A stretch of DNA of 36,337 nucleotides from Bacteroidia bacterium. GTDB lineage: Bacteria; Bacteroidota; Bacteroidia; Palsa-965. Each line of letters begins with the position of its first letter. The stretch's first letter is position 1. Under the pieces are notes generated by a model, which ran no database searches, was not told where the DNA came from, and saw nothing but the letters and a program-made list of their open reading frames with translations. A program made the translations under genes and the position numbers. Positions 22,693-31,375 of this stretch are shown piece after piece. Location: contig JALONL010000038.1 in assembly GCA_025454955.1 (NCBI GenBank), positions 1 to 36,337 of the forward strand, given 5' to 3'.

Positions 22693-24438
22693 ATGATGAT
22701 GATGCGTAATTCTTCTCCCGCTCGTTTACTGAGCCTTGCACTTCGCCGCGTGGCCGTGCCCGCCTTGCTTCTTGGTGCCGGAATGCTTGGCTTTTCGGCC
22801 GCCGGAAACGACGACAAACTTTTTGAGGTAAGCAAAAACCTCGAAATTTTCAGTTCCATTTACCAGCGCCTCAACAGCAATTATGTGGACGAACCGCGGC
22901 CGGCCGAATTGATGAAAACCGGCATCGACGCCATGTTGCGCTCGCTCGATCCTTACACGGTATATTATTCGGAAGAAGATATTGAAGATTACCGCTACCA
23001 GAGTACCGGACAGTACGGCGGAATAGGTGCCACCATTCGCAAGATGCAGGGCAAAAACGTAGTTACCGAAGTATATGAAGGCTTTGCAGCCATGAAAGCC
23101 GGCCTCAAACCGGGCGATGTAATTACTGAAATAAACGGACTGAGCACCACCGGCCCGAACGGCGAGGAAGTAATGAAACAACTCCGCGGCGTTCCCAACA
23201 CGTCCATTTCGCTGAAAGTAAAACGTCCGGGCAGCACGGCTCCGCTCGATTTCACGTTTACGCGCGAGGAGATAAAGCCCAAAACCGTGGCCTACACCAC
23301 AGTGCTGGCCAACAACACGGGCTACATCAAGCTCAACGAGTTTGGCGAAACCGCCGCCAGCGAAGTACGCGAAGCCCTGCTCGATCTGAAACAGAAAAAC
23401 ATTACTTCGCTCGTGCTCGATTTGCGCGGAAACCCCGGCGGGTTGGTGAGTCAGGCCGTGGCTATTGTGAATTTGTTTGTGGACAAAGGCAACTTAGTGC
23501 TGAAAATGCGTGGCCGCATTGCCGAACAGGATCAAACCTACCGCACCGAACTTACGCCGGTTGACACACAAATTCCGCTGGCCGTGCTTACCGACGGAGG
23601 TTCGGCATCGGCCTCAGAAATTGTGGCGGGTGCTTTGCAGGATTTGGACAGGGCCGTAATTGTGGGCCAGCGTTCGTACGGCAAAGGGCTTGTGCAGAAT
23701 ACCGTGCCCGTGGCTTACGGCGCGTATTTCAAACTCACCATTGCCAAGTACTACACGCCCAGCGGCCGCTGCGTGCAGGCACTCGACTACTCGCAGCGCA
23801 ATGCCGACGGAACCGTGGTGCGTGTGCCCGACTCGCTCATTACCGAATTTAAAACCCGCAACGGCCGCACGGTTTGGGACGGACTCGGCGTTATTCCCGA
23901 CACCGAAGTGCCCGCCCGCAAATACAGCGTACTTACCGATACGCTGCTGGCCAAAGGACTAATTTTCGATTATGCCACTGAGTATGCCATGGCTCACCCC
24001 ACACTCGAGGGCGACAATACTTTCCGCCTTTCGGCCGACGAGTACAACCGGTTTGTGGACTGGGTGAAAAAGCGCGAGTACACTTACCTCATTCCCGAAG
24101 AAAAAAACCTAGAACTGTTTCGCAAAAACGCCGAGAAAAGCGGTCACTTCAGCGATATGAATACCGAGTATCAGGCATTGAAATCGAAAATAAACGAGAG
24201 CAAGAAAAACGACTTTGAAGAGTTCCGCACCGAAATTACCGTGCTGCTCGAAGCCGAAATCAGTTCGCGTTATCTTTACGAGAAAGGCCGTATTTCATCG
24301 TCGCTCAAAGACGATCCGGACCTGAACAAAGCCGTGCAGATTCTGGCCGATAAAAAGGCTTACACTGATATTCTTACCGTGGTGAAAAAGTTGCCCAAAC
24401 CGCAGCAGCGCAACGACATGGAGAAGAAAGAAGATTAG
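22693..24438 (+). CDS. S41-family C-terminal processing peptidase (CtpA/Prc-like)
   Basis: This 581-residue serine protease starts 10 nt after yidD at a run of four ATG codons, so its exact start is unsettled. A hydrophobic segment (about 18-37) is a signal peptide or membrane anchor. A PDZ domain (about 103-185) has YGGIGATIRK and GLKPGDVITEING. The peptidase core carries LRGNPGGLV, catalytic Ser306 in GGSASASEI and catalytic Lys331 with Gln335 in YGKGLVQ, in the spacing seen in Tsp. A C-terminal helical domain (about 430-581) is rich in Lys and Glu. It acts in the periplasm on protein C-termini. The frame upstream of 22693 runs through yidD and is not part of the protein. Confidence 0.93.
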   Translation: MMMMRNSSPARLLSLALRRVAVPALLLGAGMLGFSAAGNDDKLFEVSKNLEIFSSIYQRLNSNYVDEPRPAELMKTGIDAMLRSLDPYTVYYSEEDIEDYRYQSTGQYGGIGATIRKMQGKNVVTEVYEGFAAMKAGLKPGDVITEINGLSTTGPNGEEVMKQLRGVPNTSISLKVKRPGSTAPLDFTFTREEIKPKTVAYTTVLANNTGYIKLNEFGETAASEVREALLDLKQKNITSLVLDLRGNPGGLVSQAVAIVNLFVDKGNLVLKMRGRIAEQDQTYRTELTPVDTQIPLAVLTDGGSASASEIVAGALQDLDRAVIVGQRSYGKGLVQNTVPVAYGAYFKLTIAKYYTPSGRCVQALDYSQRNADGTVVRVPDSLITEFKTRNGRTVWDGLGVIPDTEVPARKYSVLTDTLLAKGLIFDYATEYAMAHPTLEGDNTFRLSADEYNRFVDWVKKREYTYLIPEEKNLELFRKNAEKSGHFSDMNTEYQALKSKINESKKNDFEEFRTEITVLLEAEISSRYLYEKGRISSSLKDDPDLNKAVQILADKKAYTDILTVVKKLPKPQQRNDMEKKED

Positions 24439-24539
24439 TGCAGTTTTTTTTCGGTGCGATACAATGAATTGCCCTGTTTTTCGTTGCGCCCATTCGCTGC
24501 AAACTTTAGCTACATTAGCCACACGACCCTGACCAGTCT

Positions 24540-26135
24540 ATGAAAATAAGCTTACCGGCTTCGTGGCATCGATTTCTGTATGTTTTCGGTTTGTCGCTCA
24601 CGGCGGCGGGGCTTCCGCTTTCCAAATTTCTTATCAGCGTATCGGTTTTCTGGATTGGCATCAACTGGTTGTGGGAGGGCGATTTTGCGGCCAAGTGGCG
24701 CAGGTTTAAATCGCGTCCGGCAGTGGCGGTGCTTATGGGTGTGTTTGTGCTGCATCTTGTAGGCCTGCTCTGGACCAACGATGCGGGAGCGGGCTGGCGC
24801 GATGTGCGGGTGAAACTTCCGTTGCTGCTTTTTCCGTTTATCATTGGCACCACGCCGCAGCTTTCGCGCAAAGAATTCAGTTGGGTAATAGGAATGTTTC
24901 TTGCGGCGGTGTTTGTGAGTGTGGGCAGTACGCTGCTGGTGGCGGCGGGCTGGTGGCAGCGCGAGATAAGCGATTTGCGCAAGGCTTCGCGGTTTGTGTC
25001 GCTCATACGTCTTTCGCTCATGGCGGATCTGGCTATTTTCTGGCTGGGCCGTGTGCTTTTCAGGCCGGTGCCGCGGTGGCAGAAAGCGGGTGCCATTGCG
25101 GGCATTGCCGCACTCACGTTGTTTCTGGTGTATATGCAATCGCTCACGGGGCTGGTGGTGCTGGCGGCGGGAGGATTTTTGCTGATGCTGGTTTTTCTGC
25201 TTCTGCGCCGCCAGCGAAAAGCCGTACTGGCCGTGAGTATTTTGTTTGCCGCCGCCATTGCTTACGTGGCCATAGAAACCACCACAGCCTGGAAACTCTT
25301 TACACCCAACGCCACACAGCAAACAGCCGACACACAATTGGCCACACACACCGCACGCGGCCACACTTATACGCACGATGCGCTTGACCCGATGATTGAA
25401 AACGGCCGCCGCGTAAAACTTTGGATATGCTGGCCCGAACTCGACTCGGCCTGGAACAGCCGAAGCCGCATTACACTCAACGGCGGCAAAACCACGGGCG
25501 GCGCACCCATTGCCAATGTGCTGCTGCGCTACATGACATCAAAAGGCCTGCGCAAAGATGCCGACGGAATAAAGCAGCTCACCGATGCCGACATCCGCAA
25601 TGTGGAACAGGGCCTCTGCAACGCCTCGTGGCCCGAAATGAGCCGTTTGCGCAAACGCATGTATCAGGTATTCTGGGAACTGCACGTATATGGCAGCGGC
25701 GGCGATCCCAGCGGAAAATCAGTCACCATGCGTTTCGAACTTTCGCAAACCGCCCTGGCCTGCATTGCCGAAGCACCCCTGCTCGGACACGGCACCGGCA
25801 GCAGCGAAAAAACCATGCGCAATTTCTACACCCGCAACGGCACCCCGCTCGACGAATCGTTTCAATGGATGCACCCGCACAACCAGTTTTTGTCGTTTGC
25901 ACTCACGCTGGGCATACCCATGCTGCTCTATTTCATATTCTCCCTCACCTACCCCATGAGCCGCATGGGCCGCTGGCGAAACTACATCAGTCTGGCGTTT
26001 TTCATTATTGCCGTTACGTCGTTCCTTAATGATGATACGCTGGAAACGCAGCAGGGAGTGACGTTTTTTGCGTACTTCAATGCGTTGGTGTTGTTTGCGC
26101 TGCCGTTGGGGAGTAACAGGGATGTGATGAAGTGA
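24540..26135 (+). CDS. O-antigen ligase/polymerase family membrane protein
   Basis: This 531-residue protein has many membrane helices, a large soluble loop (about 245-420) and the WMHPHNQFLSFALTLG motif (His about 445-447) of the WaaL/Wzy family. The loop also has IAEAPLLGHGTGSSE, a common feature of these enzymes. Such proteins join O-antigen or other glycan chains to lipid carriers at the periplasmic face. WaaL and Wzy cannot be told apart from sequence alone. It stands alone; a weak TACATTAG box lies about 21 nt before the ATG. Related glycosyltransferases lie at 27710-29622 on the other strand. Confidence 0.82.
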   Translation: MKISLPASWHRFLYVFGLSLTAAGLPLSKFLISVSVFWIGINWLWEGDFAAKWRRFKSRPAVAVLMGVFVLHLVGLLWTNDAGAGWRDVRVKLPLLLFPFIIGTTPQLSRKEFSWVIGMFLAAVFVSVGSTLLVAAGWWQREISDLRKASRFVSLIRLSLMADLAIFWLGRVLFRPVPRWQKAGAIAGIAALTLFLVYMQSLTGLVVLAAGGFLLMLVFLLLRRQRKAVLAVSILFAAAIAYVAIETTTAWKLFTPNATQQTADTQLATHTARGHTYTHDALDPMIENGRRVKLWICWPELDSAWNSRSRITLNGGKTTGGAPIANVLLRYMTSKGLRKDADGIKQLTDADIRNVEQGLCNASWPEMSRLRKRMYQVFWELHVYGSGGDPSGKSVTMRFELSQTALACIAEAPLLGHGTGSSEKTMRNFYTRNGTPLDESFQWMHPHNQFLSFALTLGIPMLLYFIFSLTYPMSRMGRWRNYISLAFFIIAVTSFLNDDTLETQQGVTFFAYFNALVLFALPLGSNRDVMK

Positions 26136-26189
26136 GTAAGGATTTGCTGAATGCACAGCACTTCAGAGAAAAAGAGAAAAACTGCCCCC

Positions 26190-26705
26190 ATGAAACGTGT
26201 ACTTTCCTTCCTGACCCTTGCTTTCTGTTTCAAACTTTCTTTTAGTCAGAATTACACCGACAGTCTTGGATTGAAACAGGGACTTTGGATAATCAATTAT
26301 ACCAACGACACTGTATTACATGAATTGAATTGTTTGCGTTTATGCACCTACAAGAACGACACATTAAATGGTGAAATGCTGATATATAACGGCAAAGGAA
26401 AATTAAGATATCAGGCAACTTATATCAATGGAAAACCCCGGGGAACAGAATGTTTTTACGCAAAAAACGGGAAACTTCTTCGTACTCAATCTCACCATAA
26501 CGACTCTGCCTATAGTGTTACTGATTATTATGGACGCTCAAAACCCTATAGGATTGCCAATTACACCAACAATAAGTTAAACGGGGCTTATACATACTTT
26601 TGGCGTTCCGGGAAAATCAAACAAATAAACTATTATAAAAATGAAATTGAAGTGTCTGAAACAATTTATTTCAGACGGAATGGAAGAGTCAGATACAAAT
26701 CCTAA
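26190..26705 (+). CDS. Secreted MORN-repeat (YwqK-like) protein
   Basis: This 171-residue protein has a signal peptide (MKRVLSFLTLAFCFKLSFSQ) and repeated MORN-like units: LKQGLWIINY, LNGEMLIYNGKGKLRYQATY, KPRGTECFYAKNGKLLRTQS, LNGAYTYFWRSGKIKQINYY and SETIYFRRNGRVRY. YwqK is named as an antitoxin in Bacillus, but these secreted Bacteroidota relatives are usually uncharacterised, so I give no function. ATG at 26190 is set by the signal peptide. Base composition is A+T-rich compared with the O-antigen ligase gene before it. Confidence 0.75.
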   Translation: MKRVLSFLTLAFCFKLSFSQNYTDSLGLKQGLWIINYTNDTVLHELNCLRLCTYKNDTLNGEMLIYNGKGKLRYQATYINGKPRGTECFYAKNGKLLRTQSHHNDSAYSVTDYYGRSKPYRIANYTNNKLNGAYTYFWRSGKIKQINYYKNEIEVSETIYFRRNGRVRYKS

Positions 26706-27159
26706 ATAAGATTTGTTCTGGGCAGTATGATAAATTATTTAAAGAATGCTTCGAAAGACACTTACTTCTCCATCTGGTTCTCACATCCAATAATATATAT
26801 TGAAGGGAAAATCTTGATATTCAATTTTTCCACAAAAAAATTTATCCATATAAGTATATATATAAATTATATGTTTTATTATTTTAAAAGCTACTCATAG
26901 AGTAATTTGTTTTAAACAAGTGCTGAGTATTAGCAGAAATTCCGCACACAGGCAGAAAAATAATCTGGACAAATACCCCTCGGAGGTCTTCGAAGACCTC
27001 CGAGGGGTGTACGAGTTATTTATTTTTCTGCCTGTGTGCTGCACAAATGCAATCGTGTCAGAAGTTTCAATATCTGAGAAAAAATCAGCTTATTAAAAAC
27101 CTCAAAAACGTATTTGAATGTGTACCTTGGGGGATAACCCTCCGATAATTAGTTGAACA
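26706..27159. other. A+T-rich non-coding stretch with one large palindrome
   Basis: This is the longest stretch without a gene. It holds A+T-rich DNA up to about 26940 in which I find no ORF, tRNA or promoter, then the nested palindrome described separately, then a short leader before the gene at 27160. Confidence 0.6.
26944..27039. repeat. Nested palindromic element, REP- or MITE-like
   Basis: Outer arms of 20 nt (26944-26963 and 27020-27039) are exact reverse complements. Inside them, 26975-27008 is a perfect 34-nt palindrome of CCTCGGAGG type with no loop. The element has no coding capacity and is GC-rich in its core within an A+T-rich region. CCTCGGAGG-type palindromes are, from memory, dispersed in some Bacteroidota genomes; I cannot count copies here. 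Confidence 0.8.
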
Positions 27160-27609
27160 ATGAAAAAGTCGGCAAACAAGTCATCCATACTTCTTTTATT
27201 GATCCTCTGCCCGATGTTTATTTTATCCACATCCAATAAATTCTGTTTATCGGATAATAAAATAAATACCGATCCCTGCGCATCCGAAGAGGAACTAAGA
27301 CCGTGTGTTAATAATTTACTGCTGTTTTCCGGTTATCCCGATTCATTGTGCAATGTATATAAGGTTATTAATAAGAAGCAATTCCGATATACCATGCGGA
27401 TGCTGAATTTAAAGGTACCTTACTCTTCCGGTTTTATTCCACGCGACTCTGTGGCTAAAGCCGTTACATCAAATGAAATAATTTTGTTCGATTTTGATCA
27501 ATCGGGCATGTTTTGTCCTCAGGTCTGTAAGGTTATTGGTTATTCAGAAATTACGCGTGATGAGGCAAAAGCCTATAAAAGAAAAAAAAGAGGATTACGT
27601 ACCAAATAA
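27160..27609 (+). CDS. Hypothetical exported protein
   Basis: This 149-residue protein is not recognised. It has a hydrophobic segment at about 9-24 that looks like a signal peptide or anchor, and several cysteines in the mature part, including a CPQVC pair about 30 residues from the end. The C-terminus is lysine- and arginine-rich (YKRKKRGLRTK). It follows the palindromic element and is A+T-rich like the MORN gene before it. The length and clean start support a real gene, but no function can be given. Confidence 0.6.
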   Translation: MKKSANKSSILLLLILCPMFILSTSNKFCLSDNKINTDPCASEEELRPCVNNLLLFSGYPDSLCNVYKVINKKQFRYTMRMLNLKVPYSSGFIPRDSVAKAVTSNEIILFDFDQSGMFCPQVCKVIGYSEITRDEAKAYKRKKRGLRTK

Positions 27610-27709
27610 GTGTTACAAAAATTTCATGCCTTACTATACCAACTATAATTCATTCATAATACCAGGAGTATGATAATATTTTTTAATTATATATAAAGAA
27701 AATCCAGCA

Positions 27710-28864
27710 TCACAAACGCTTCTCCCCAAAATACTTCCTCCGCCACAACGTCCACATCATCACCCCAAACATCACAATTGCCGGGAATGCTTTCACCGCA
27801 TACGGCACAAAAAACTCCGTACGCCACGTATGTGGAAATAAATCGGTAGGCACAAGCTGTGTGCCCACAAACGCCAGCCAAAGCAGCGCGGCCCGTTTAA
27901 ACCCGGGAGCCTCGCCCACGGCCCAAAGTCCGATGCCGGTGATGGCAATAATAAACGTGGGCGATTCGGCCTTGTGGTTGAAAATAACTGTCCACACCAG
28001 AATGGCGGCCAGATACAGCCTGCGGAAGTTTACATTCTGCCAGTGCTGTGTGCGCAGCAGCGGAAGCATGAGCAGCAATGCGCCGGGAATTAAAAACCAC
28101 ACATCGCCCGCGTGCAGGCCGAACCAGCGTTCGCAGAGGGTCATGAGCGAGAAGTTGAGCTCGTGTGCGGGGTCGTTGGCCAGCAGGTGCAGCCAGCTTT
28201 TATATTGCATAAGCAGGGCATCGGGCGAGGTAAAGAGCAGTGGCAGTGCCGCAATGCCCAGCAGCCATGCCGCGCCACTGAGCAGAAATTTTATGCGCTG
28301 CGGATAAAACACAAACAGCAGTCCGCCCACGGCTGCAAAAAGTTTGATGTAAAAACCCAGCACCAGAAACAGGGCGGCAAGCCCCACACGTTTGCGCTCG
28401 AAACTGCTGAATGCCAGCAAGAGCAGCCCGGTCATAATGCCGTTGCTTTGTGCATTTATTACTGAGGTAACCAGTTCGATTAGCACAAAGCAAAGCAAAA
28501 ATGCTTTCCACTGTTCGCTGATGTTCAACCGGCGAATTCCCCACCACGGCAGCAGGGCATTGAGCAAATTCCAAAGCGTGGCGCCCACCACACCCGGCAG
28601 CAGATGAAATATGCCCATGAGTGCGGCAAACGACGGGCTGTATTTATACAAATCGAAATACTGTTCGGGATGCGGTGCGTACAAATCCACACCATGCAAC
28701 AGGTTGGCGAAAGACGCGCGGAAGATGAAAAAATTATTGAACGAGCTTTCGGGGAAAAGCAGCAGCCGGTGCAGCGAAACAGCAAGCACTACCCCAAACA
28801 GCAGCAGGAACTGGTTGCGCGGTTTAAGCAGGGGCGAACGGTAGTGAAACAGTTTCTCTTTCAT
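27710..28864 (-). CDS. GT87-like (DUF2029) membrane glycosyltransferase
   Basis: This 384-residue protein has about ten membrane helices and the features of the GT-C-fold DUF2029/GT87 family. The first loop has FFIFRASFANLLHGVDLYAP and the segment FDLYKYSPSFAALMG, where acidic and aromatic residues form the likely active site. VINAQSNGIMTGLLLLAF and FNHKAESPTFIIAI are also typical. Such enzymes use polyprenyl-phosphate sugars on the periplasmic side. It overlaps the upstream GT2 gene by 4 nt (ATGA), so both belong to one operon. Confidence 0.85.
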   Translation of the reverse strand: MKEKLFHYRSPLLKPRNQFLLLFGVVLAVSLHRLLLFPESSFNNFFIFRASFANLLHGVDLYAPHPEQYFDLYKYSPSFAALMGIFHLLPGVVGATLWNLLNALLPWWGIRRLNISEQWKAFLLCFVLIELVTSVINAQSNGIMTGLLLLAFSSFERKRVGLAALFLVLGFYIKLFAAVGGLLFVFYPQRIKFLLSGAAWLLGIAALPLLFTSPDALLMQYKSWLHLLANDPAHELNFSLMTLCERWFGLHAGDVWFLIPGALLLMLPLLRTQHWQNVNFRRLYLAAILVWTVIFNHKAESPTFIIAITGIGLWAVGEAPGFKRAALLWLAFVGTQLVPTDLFPHTWRTEFFVPYAVKAFPAIVMFGVMMWTLWRRKYFGEKRL

Positions 28865-29622
28865 TGGCGGTAGAGCCGGCTGAGTTTGGTGTATTTCTGC
28901 CAGGTTTCGAATGCGCTGATGCGGCAGATAATATAACCGTAGCGCCCGTCGAGGAAGCCGAGTTTAATAATGTAGTTGCGCAGAAACTTGGCCGCCGTTT
29001 TAATTACTGCCCGCAGCAGCGAACTGCGTTTTCCCTGTGCATAGAGGGCTTTGGCGGCAATGGTCGAAAACTTATCGGCCTGGCGGTAATGTTCTTCTAC
29101 GGTGTAGTAGCTGTAGTGCAGAATATTGCCGGGCAAATGCGCCTGTGTGCTGCCGGGGGCAAGCTCGTATTTATCGTGCGGATTTACACCGCCCCAGTTT
29201 CCGTGGCGGCTGTCCCAGAGCCGGAGTTTGGTATCGGGGTACCAGCCGCAGTGTTTTATCCATTGGCCGCAGTAGTTGGTGAGGCGGTTCATGGAATAGC
29301 CGGTGTGTTGCCAGTTTTCCTTTACGGCTGCAATGGCGCGGAGCAGGGTTTCGTCGGGGGCTTCGTCGGCATCGAGCGAGAGGATGTGCGGGTAAAGGGC
29401 GTGGGTAATGGCGCGGTTTTTCTGCTCAATATGTCCGTCGAACTTATGCTGGATGAAGCGTGCGCCGTGGCTTTGGCAGATTTCGCGGGTGCGGTCGGTG
29501 GAGAAACTGTCGAGCACCACAATATCGTCGGCAATGCTTTTTACGGCACGCAGACAGCGTTCGATATTGCGTTCTTCGTTGAAGGTGATAATAACCACCG
29601 AAAGTTTAACCGGCCCGGGCAT
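28861..29622 (-). CDS. GT2 glycosyltransferase, LPS-core WaaE/KdtX-like
   Basis: This 253-residue cytoplasmic or membrane-associated enzyme has a GT-A fold. KLSVVIITFNEERNIERCL opens it, VLDSFSTDRT follows, and a metal-binding DAD motif (84-86) lies in LSLDADEAPDE. The WGGVNPHDKYEL and HYSYYTVEEHYRQADKFS segments are typical of the LPS-core branch that includes WaaE. The sugar and acceptor cannot be fixed. I use ATG 29622; the open frame begins 9 nt earlier at a TTG. A perfect TACTTTTG box lies 6 nt before this ATG, so the message may be leaderless. Confidence 0.9.
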   Translation of the reverse strand: MPGPVKLSVVIITFNEERNIERCLRAVKSIADDIVVLDSFSTDRTREICQSHGARFIQHKFDGHIEQKNRAITHALYPHILSLDADEAPDETLLRAIAAVKENWQHTGYSMNRLTNYCGQWIKHCGWYPDTKLRLWDSRHGNWGGVNPHDKYELAPGSTQAHLPGNILHYSYYTVEEHYRQADKFSTIAAKALYAQGKRSSLLRAVIKTAAKFLRNYIIKLGFLDGRYGYIICRISAFETWQKYTKLSRLYRQ

Positions 29623-29628
29623 AGGTGA

Positions 29629-29636
29629 CAAAAGTA
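29629..29636 (-). promoter_or_regulatory. -7 box of the glycosyltransferase operon
   Basis: The minus strand reads TACTTTTG, a perfect TAnnTTTG. With the usual distance of about 7 nt, transcription starts at the A of the GT2 start codon (29622). No clear -33 TTG is seen. Confidence 0.5.
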
Positions 29637-29656
29637 CAAAAGCCGGAGAAGCTGTT

Positions 29657-29664
29657 TACCTTTG
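29657..29664 (+). promoter_or_regulatory. -7 box of meaB
   Basis: TACCTTTG is a perfect TAnnTTTG and ends 6 nt before the meaB ATG at 29671, so the transcript would start at the start codon. A -33 element is not evident. Confidence 0.5.
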
Positions 29665-29670
29665 GGGCAA

Positions 29671-30585
29671 ATGACCAACCCTCAGCAATTGCTTTCCGCA
29701 CTCCGGCAGGGCGACCGCCGTGCATTGGCGCGCGCCATTACGCTGGTGGAAAACAATCTGGAAGGCGCTGCCGAACTGCTTACTTCGCTCGATCTGACGA
29801 AGCTTTCGCCACTGGCAGGCATTACCGGGCCGCCGGGCGCAGGCAAGAGTACGTTAATTAATGCCCTCATTACCGAACTCACGGCGCAGGGCAAAACGGT
29901 GGCCATTATTGCGGTTGACCCTACTTCGCCCTTCAACTTCGGTTCGCTCCTGGGCGACCGTTTGCGCATGGCCGAGCATTTTACCAACCCCAACGTATAT
30001 ATCCGTTCGCTGGCCACACGCGGTTCGCTGGGCGGATTGTCGGCGGCGGCGCTGGAAATTACCGATGTGGTGCGCTCGGCCGGTTTCGACCTGGTGATTG
30101 TGGAAACCGTGGGCGTAGGCCAGTCGGAAGTAGAAATTGCCGGGCTGGCCGATACCACCGTGGTAGTGCTGGTTCCCGAAGCCGGCGACGATGTGCAGGC
30201 CATAAAATCGGGCATTATGGAAATAGCCGATATTTTCGTGGTAAACAAAGCCGACCGTACCGGCGCACAAACCTTTGCCCGCAACCTGCATCAGTTGCTG
30301 CATCAGCGCCCGGCCTCCGACTGGACGGTGCCGGTAATAAAAACAGTAGCCTCGCGCCACGAAGGCATTGACGAACTGCTTACGAAAATAGCCGCCCATC
30401 AAAACCGCCCCGTGCCCAATCCGCGCCGCGCACTGCTGTTTGCCGAAAAAGCCTGGAAACTCATACAGCGCAGGCGAATGCGCGATGTATCGCGACAGCA
30501 GCTTACCGCCGAAATAAGTCGCGAACTTGAAAATGGCACATTTCAGCTTTACCGTTTTGCGCAGGAATATGGCCTTCAGGGCTGA
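29671..30585 (+). CDS. meaB: Methylmalonyl-CoA mutase-associated G3E GTPase MeaB
   Basis: This 304-residue GTPase loads and protects the cobalamin cofactor of methylmalonyl-CoA mutase. It has the P-loop GPPGAGKST at 53-61, the AVDPTSPFNFGSLLGDRLRM switch region, IRSLATRGSLGGLS, the VETVGVGQSEVE segment and the base-recognition NKAD motif. The C-terminal dimerisation helices follow. The mutase genes are not in this window, so it is encoded apart from its partner. ATG 29671 is preferred to TTG 29662, which lies within the -7 box. Confidence 0.95.
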   Translation: MTNPQQLLSALRQGDRRALARAITLVENNLEGAAELLTSLDLTKLSPLAGITGPPGAGKSTLINALITELTAQGKTVAIIAVDPTSPFNFGSLLGDRLRMAEHFTNPNVYIRSLATRGSLGGLSAAALEITDVVRSAGFDLVIVETVGVGQSEVEIAGLADTTVVVLVPEAGDDVQAIKSGIMEIADIFVVNKADRTGAQTFARNLHQLLHQRPASDWTVPVIKTVASRHEGIDELLTKIAAHQNRPVPNPRRALLFAEKAWKLIQRRRMRDVSRQQLTAEISRELENGTFQLYRFAQEYGLQG

Positions 30586-30611
30586 TTCCGAAATACATAT
30601 CAGTTGTTAAT

Positions 30612-30641
30612 CTTGCATTAGATATTGCACTGATACTTTTT
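30612..30641 (+). promoter_or_regulatory. Promoter of the LytTR regulator
   Basis: CTTG at 30612-30615, an 18-nt spacer and TACTTTTT at 30634-30641 (one mismatch) fit the Bacteroidota pattern and would give a leader of about 35 nt. Confidence 0.5.
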
Positions 30642-30682
30642 TATATACGAGTTTATCATAACTTGCAGTATAAATTACTCCC

Positions 30683-31375
30683 ATGAACTGCCTTATAGTT
30701 GATGATGACGAAATTGCCCGCAAAGCGGTGGAGCAATGTGTGAGCCGTACTGAATTTCTCACGCTTTCAGGAAGTTGTGCGTCTGTTCCCGAAGCACTTA
30801 CACTGATCAGAAAGCAAAAAATCGATCTTATTTTCCTTGATGTGGAAATGCCCGAAATGAGCGGACTCGACTTTTTGCGCACCTTCAAGGAAATTCCGCA
30901 GATCATTCTCATCACCGGTAAAAAGGAATATGCCGCCGAGGCGTTTGATTACGATGTAACCGATTTTCTGCTCAAACCCATTGATTATGCCCGCTTTCTC
31001 AAAGCAGCCATGAGGGCGCAGAATATTCAGGATAATCTTAAACCCCAGCCCGAAGGCGAAGAAGATGCGTTGTTTATAAAGAAAGAAGGAGCCCGTTTTC
31101 TGCGCCTGCCTATGAACGAAATAATCTGGGTGGAAGCGCTGGCCGATTATGTGCAGATAAATACCAAAGACGGAAGACACACCATTCTTTCCACCATGAA
31201 ATCAATAGAAAGCCGTTTGCCACAACGCGACTTTGTGCGCATACACCGTTCGTACATTGTGCGGCTTGATAAGATTCAGGAAATAGAAGAAAATTCGGTG
31301 AATGTAGGCGGGAAATCGCTTCCGGTAAGTCGTTCACACAAGGAAGATCTGTTTAACCGGCTCAATCTTCTTTAG
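30683..31375 (+). CDS. LytTR-family response regulator
   Basis: This 230-residue protein has a receiver domain with the acidic cluster DDDE at 7-10, phospho-acceptor Asp53 in FLDVEMPEMSG, Thr in LITGKK and Lys in LLKPID. A LytTR DNA-binding domain (about 128-230) contains IIWVEALADYVQINT, TMKSIESRLP and FVRIHRSYIV. No LytS-type membrane kinase lies next to it. The hybrid kinase at 31967 on the same strand is the nearest candidate partner. This is an inference. Confidence 0.93.
   Translation: MNCLIVDDDEIARKAVEQCVSRTEFLTLSGSCASVPEALTLIRKQKIDLIFLDVEMPEMSGLDFLRTFKEIPQIILITGKKEYAAEAFDYDVTDFLLKPIDYARFLKAAMRAQNIQDNLKPQPEGEEDALFIKKEGARFLRLPMNEIIWVEALADYVQINTKDGRHTILSTMKSIESRLPQRDFVRIHRSYIVRLDKIQEIEENSVNVGGKSLPVSRSHKEDLFNRLNLL

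Noticed and set aside
26975..27008. Intrinsic terminator of the MORN gene
   Set aside because: It lies about 270 nt after the stop codon, has no loop and no T-run, and is nested in another inverted repeat.
26944..27039. CRISPR repeat
   Set aside because: There is only one palindromic unit, no repeat-spacer periodicity and no cas gene.
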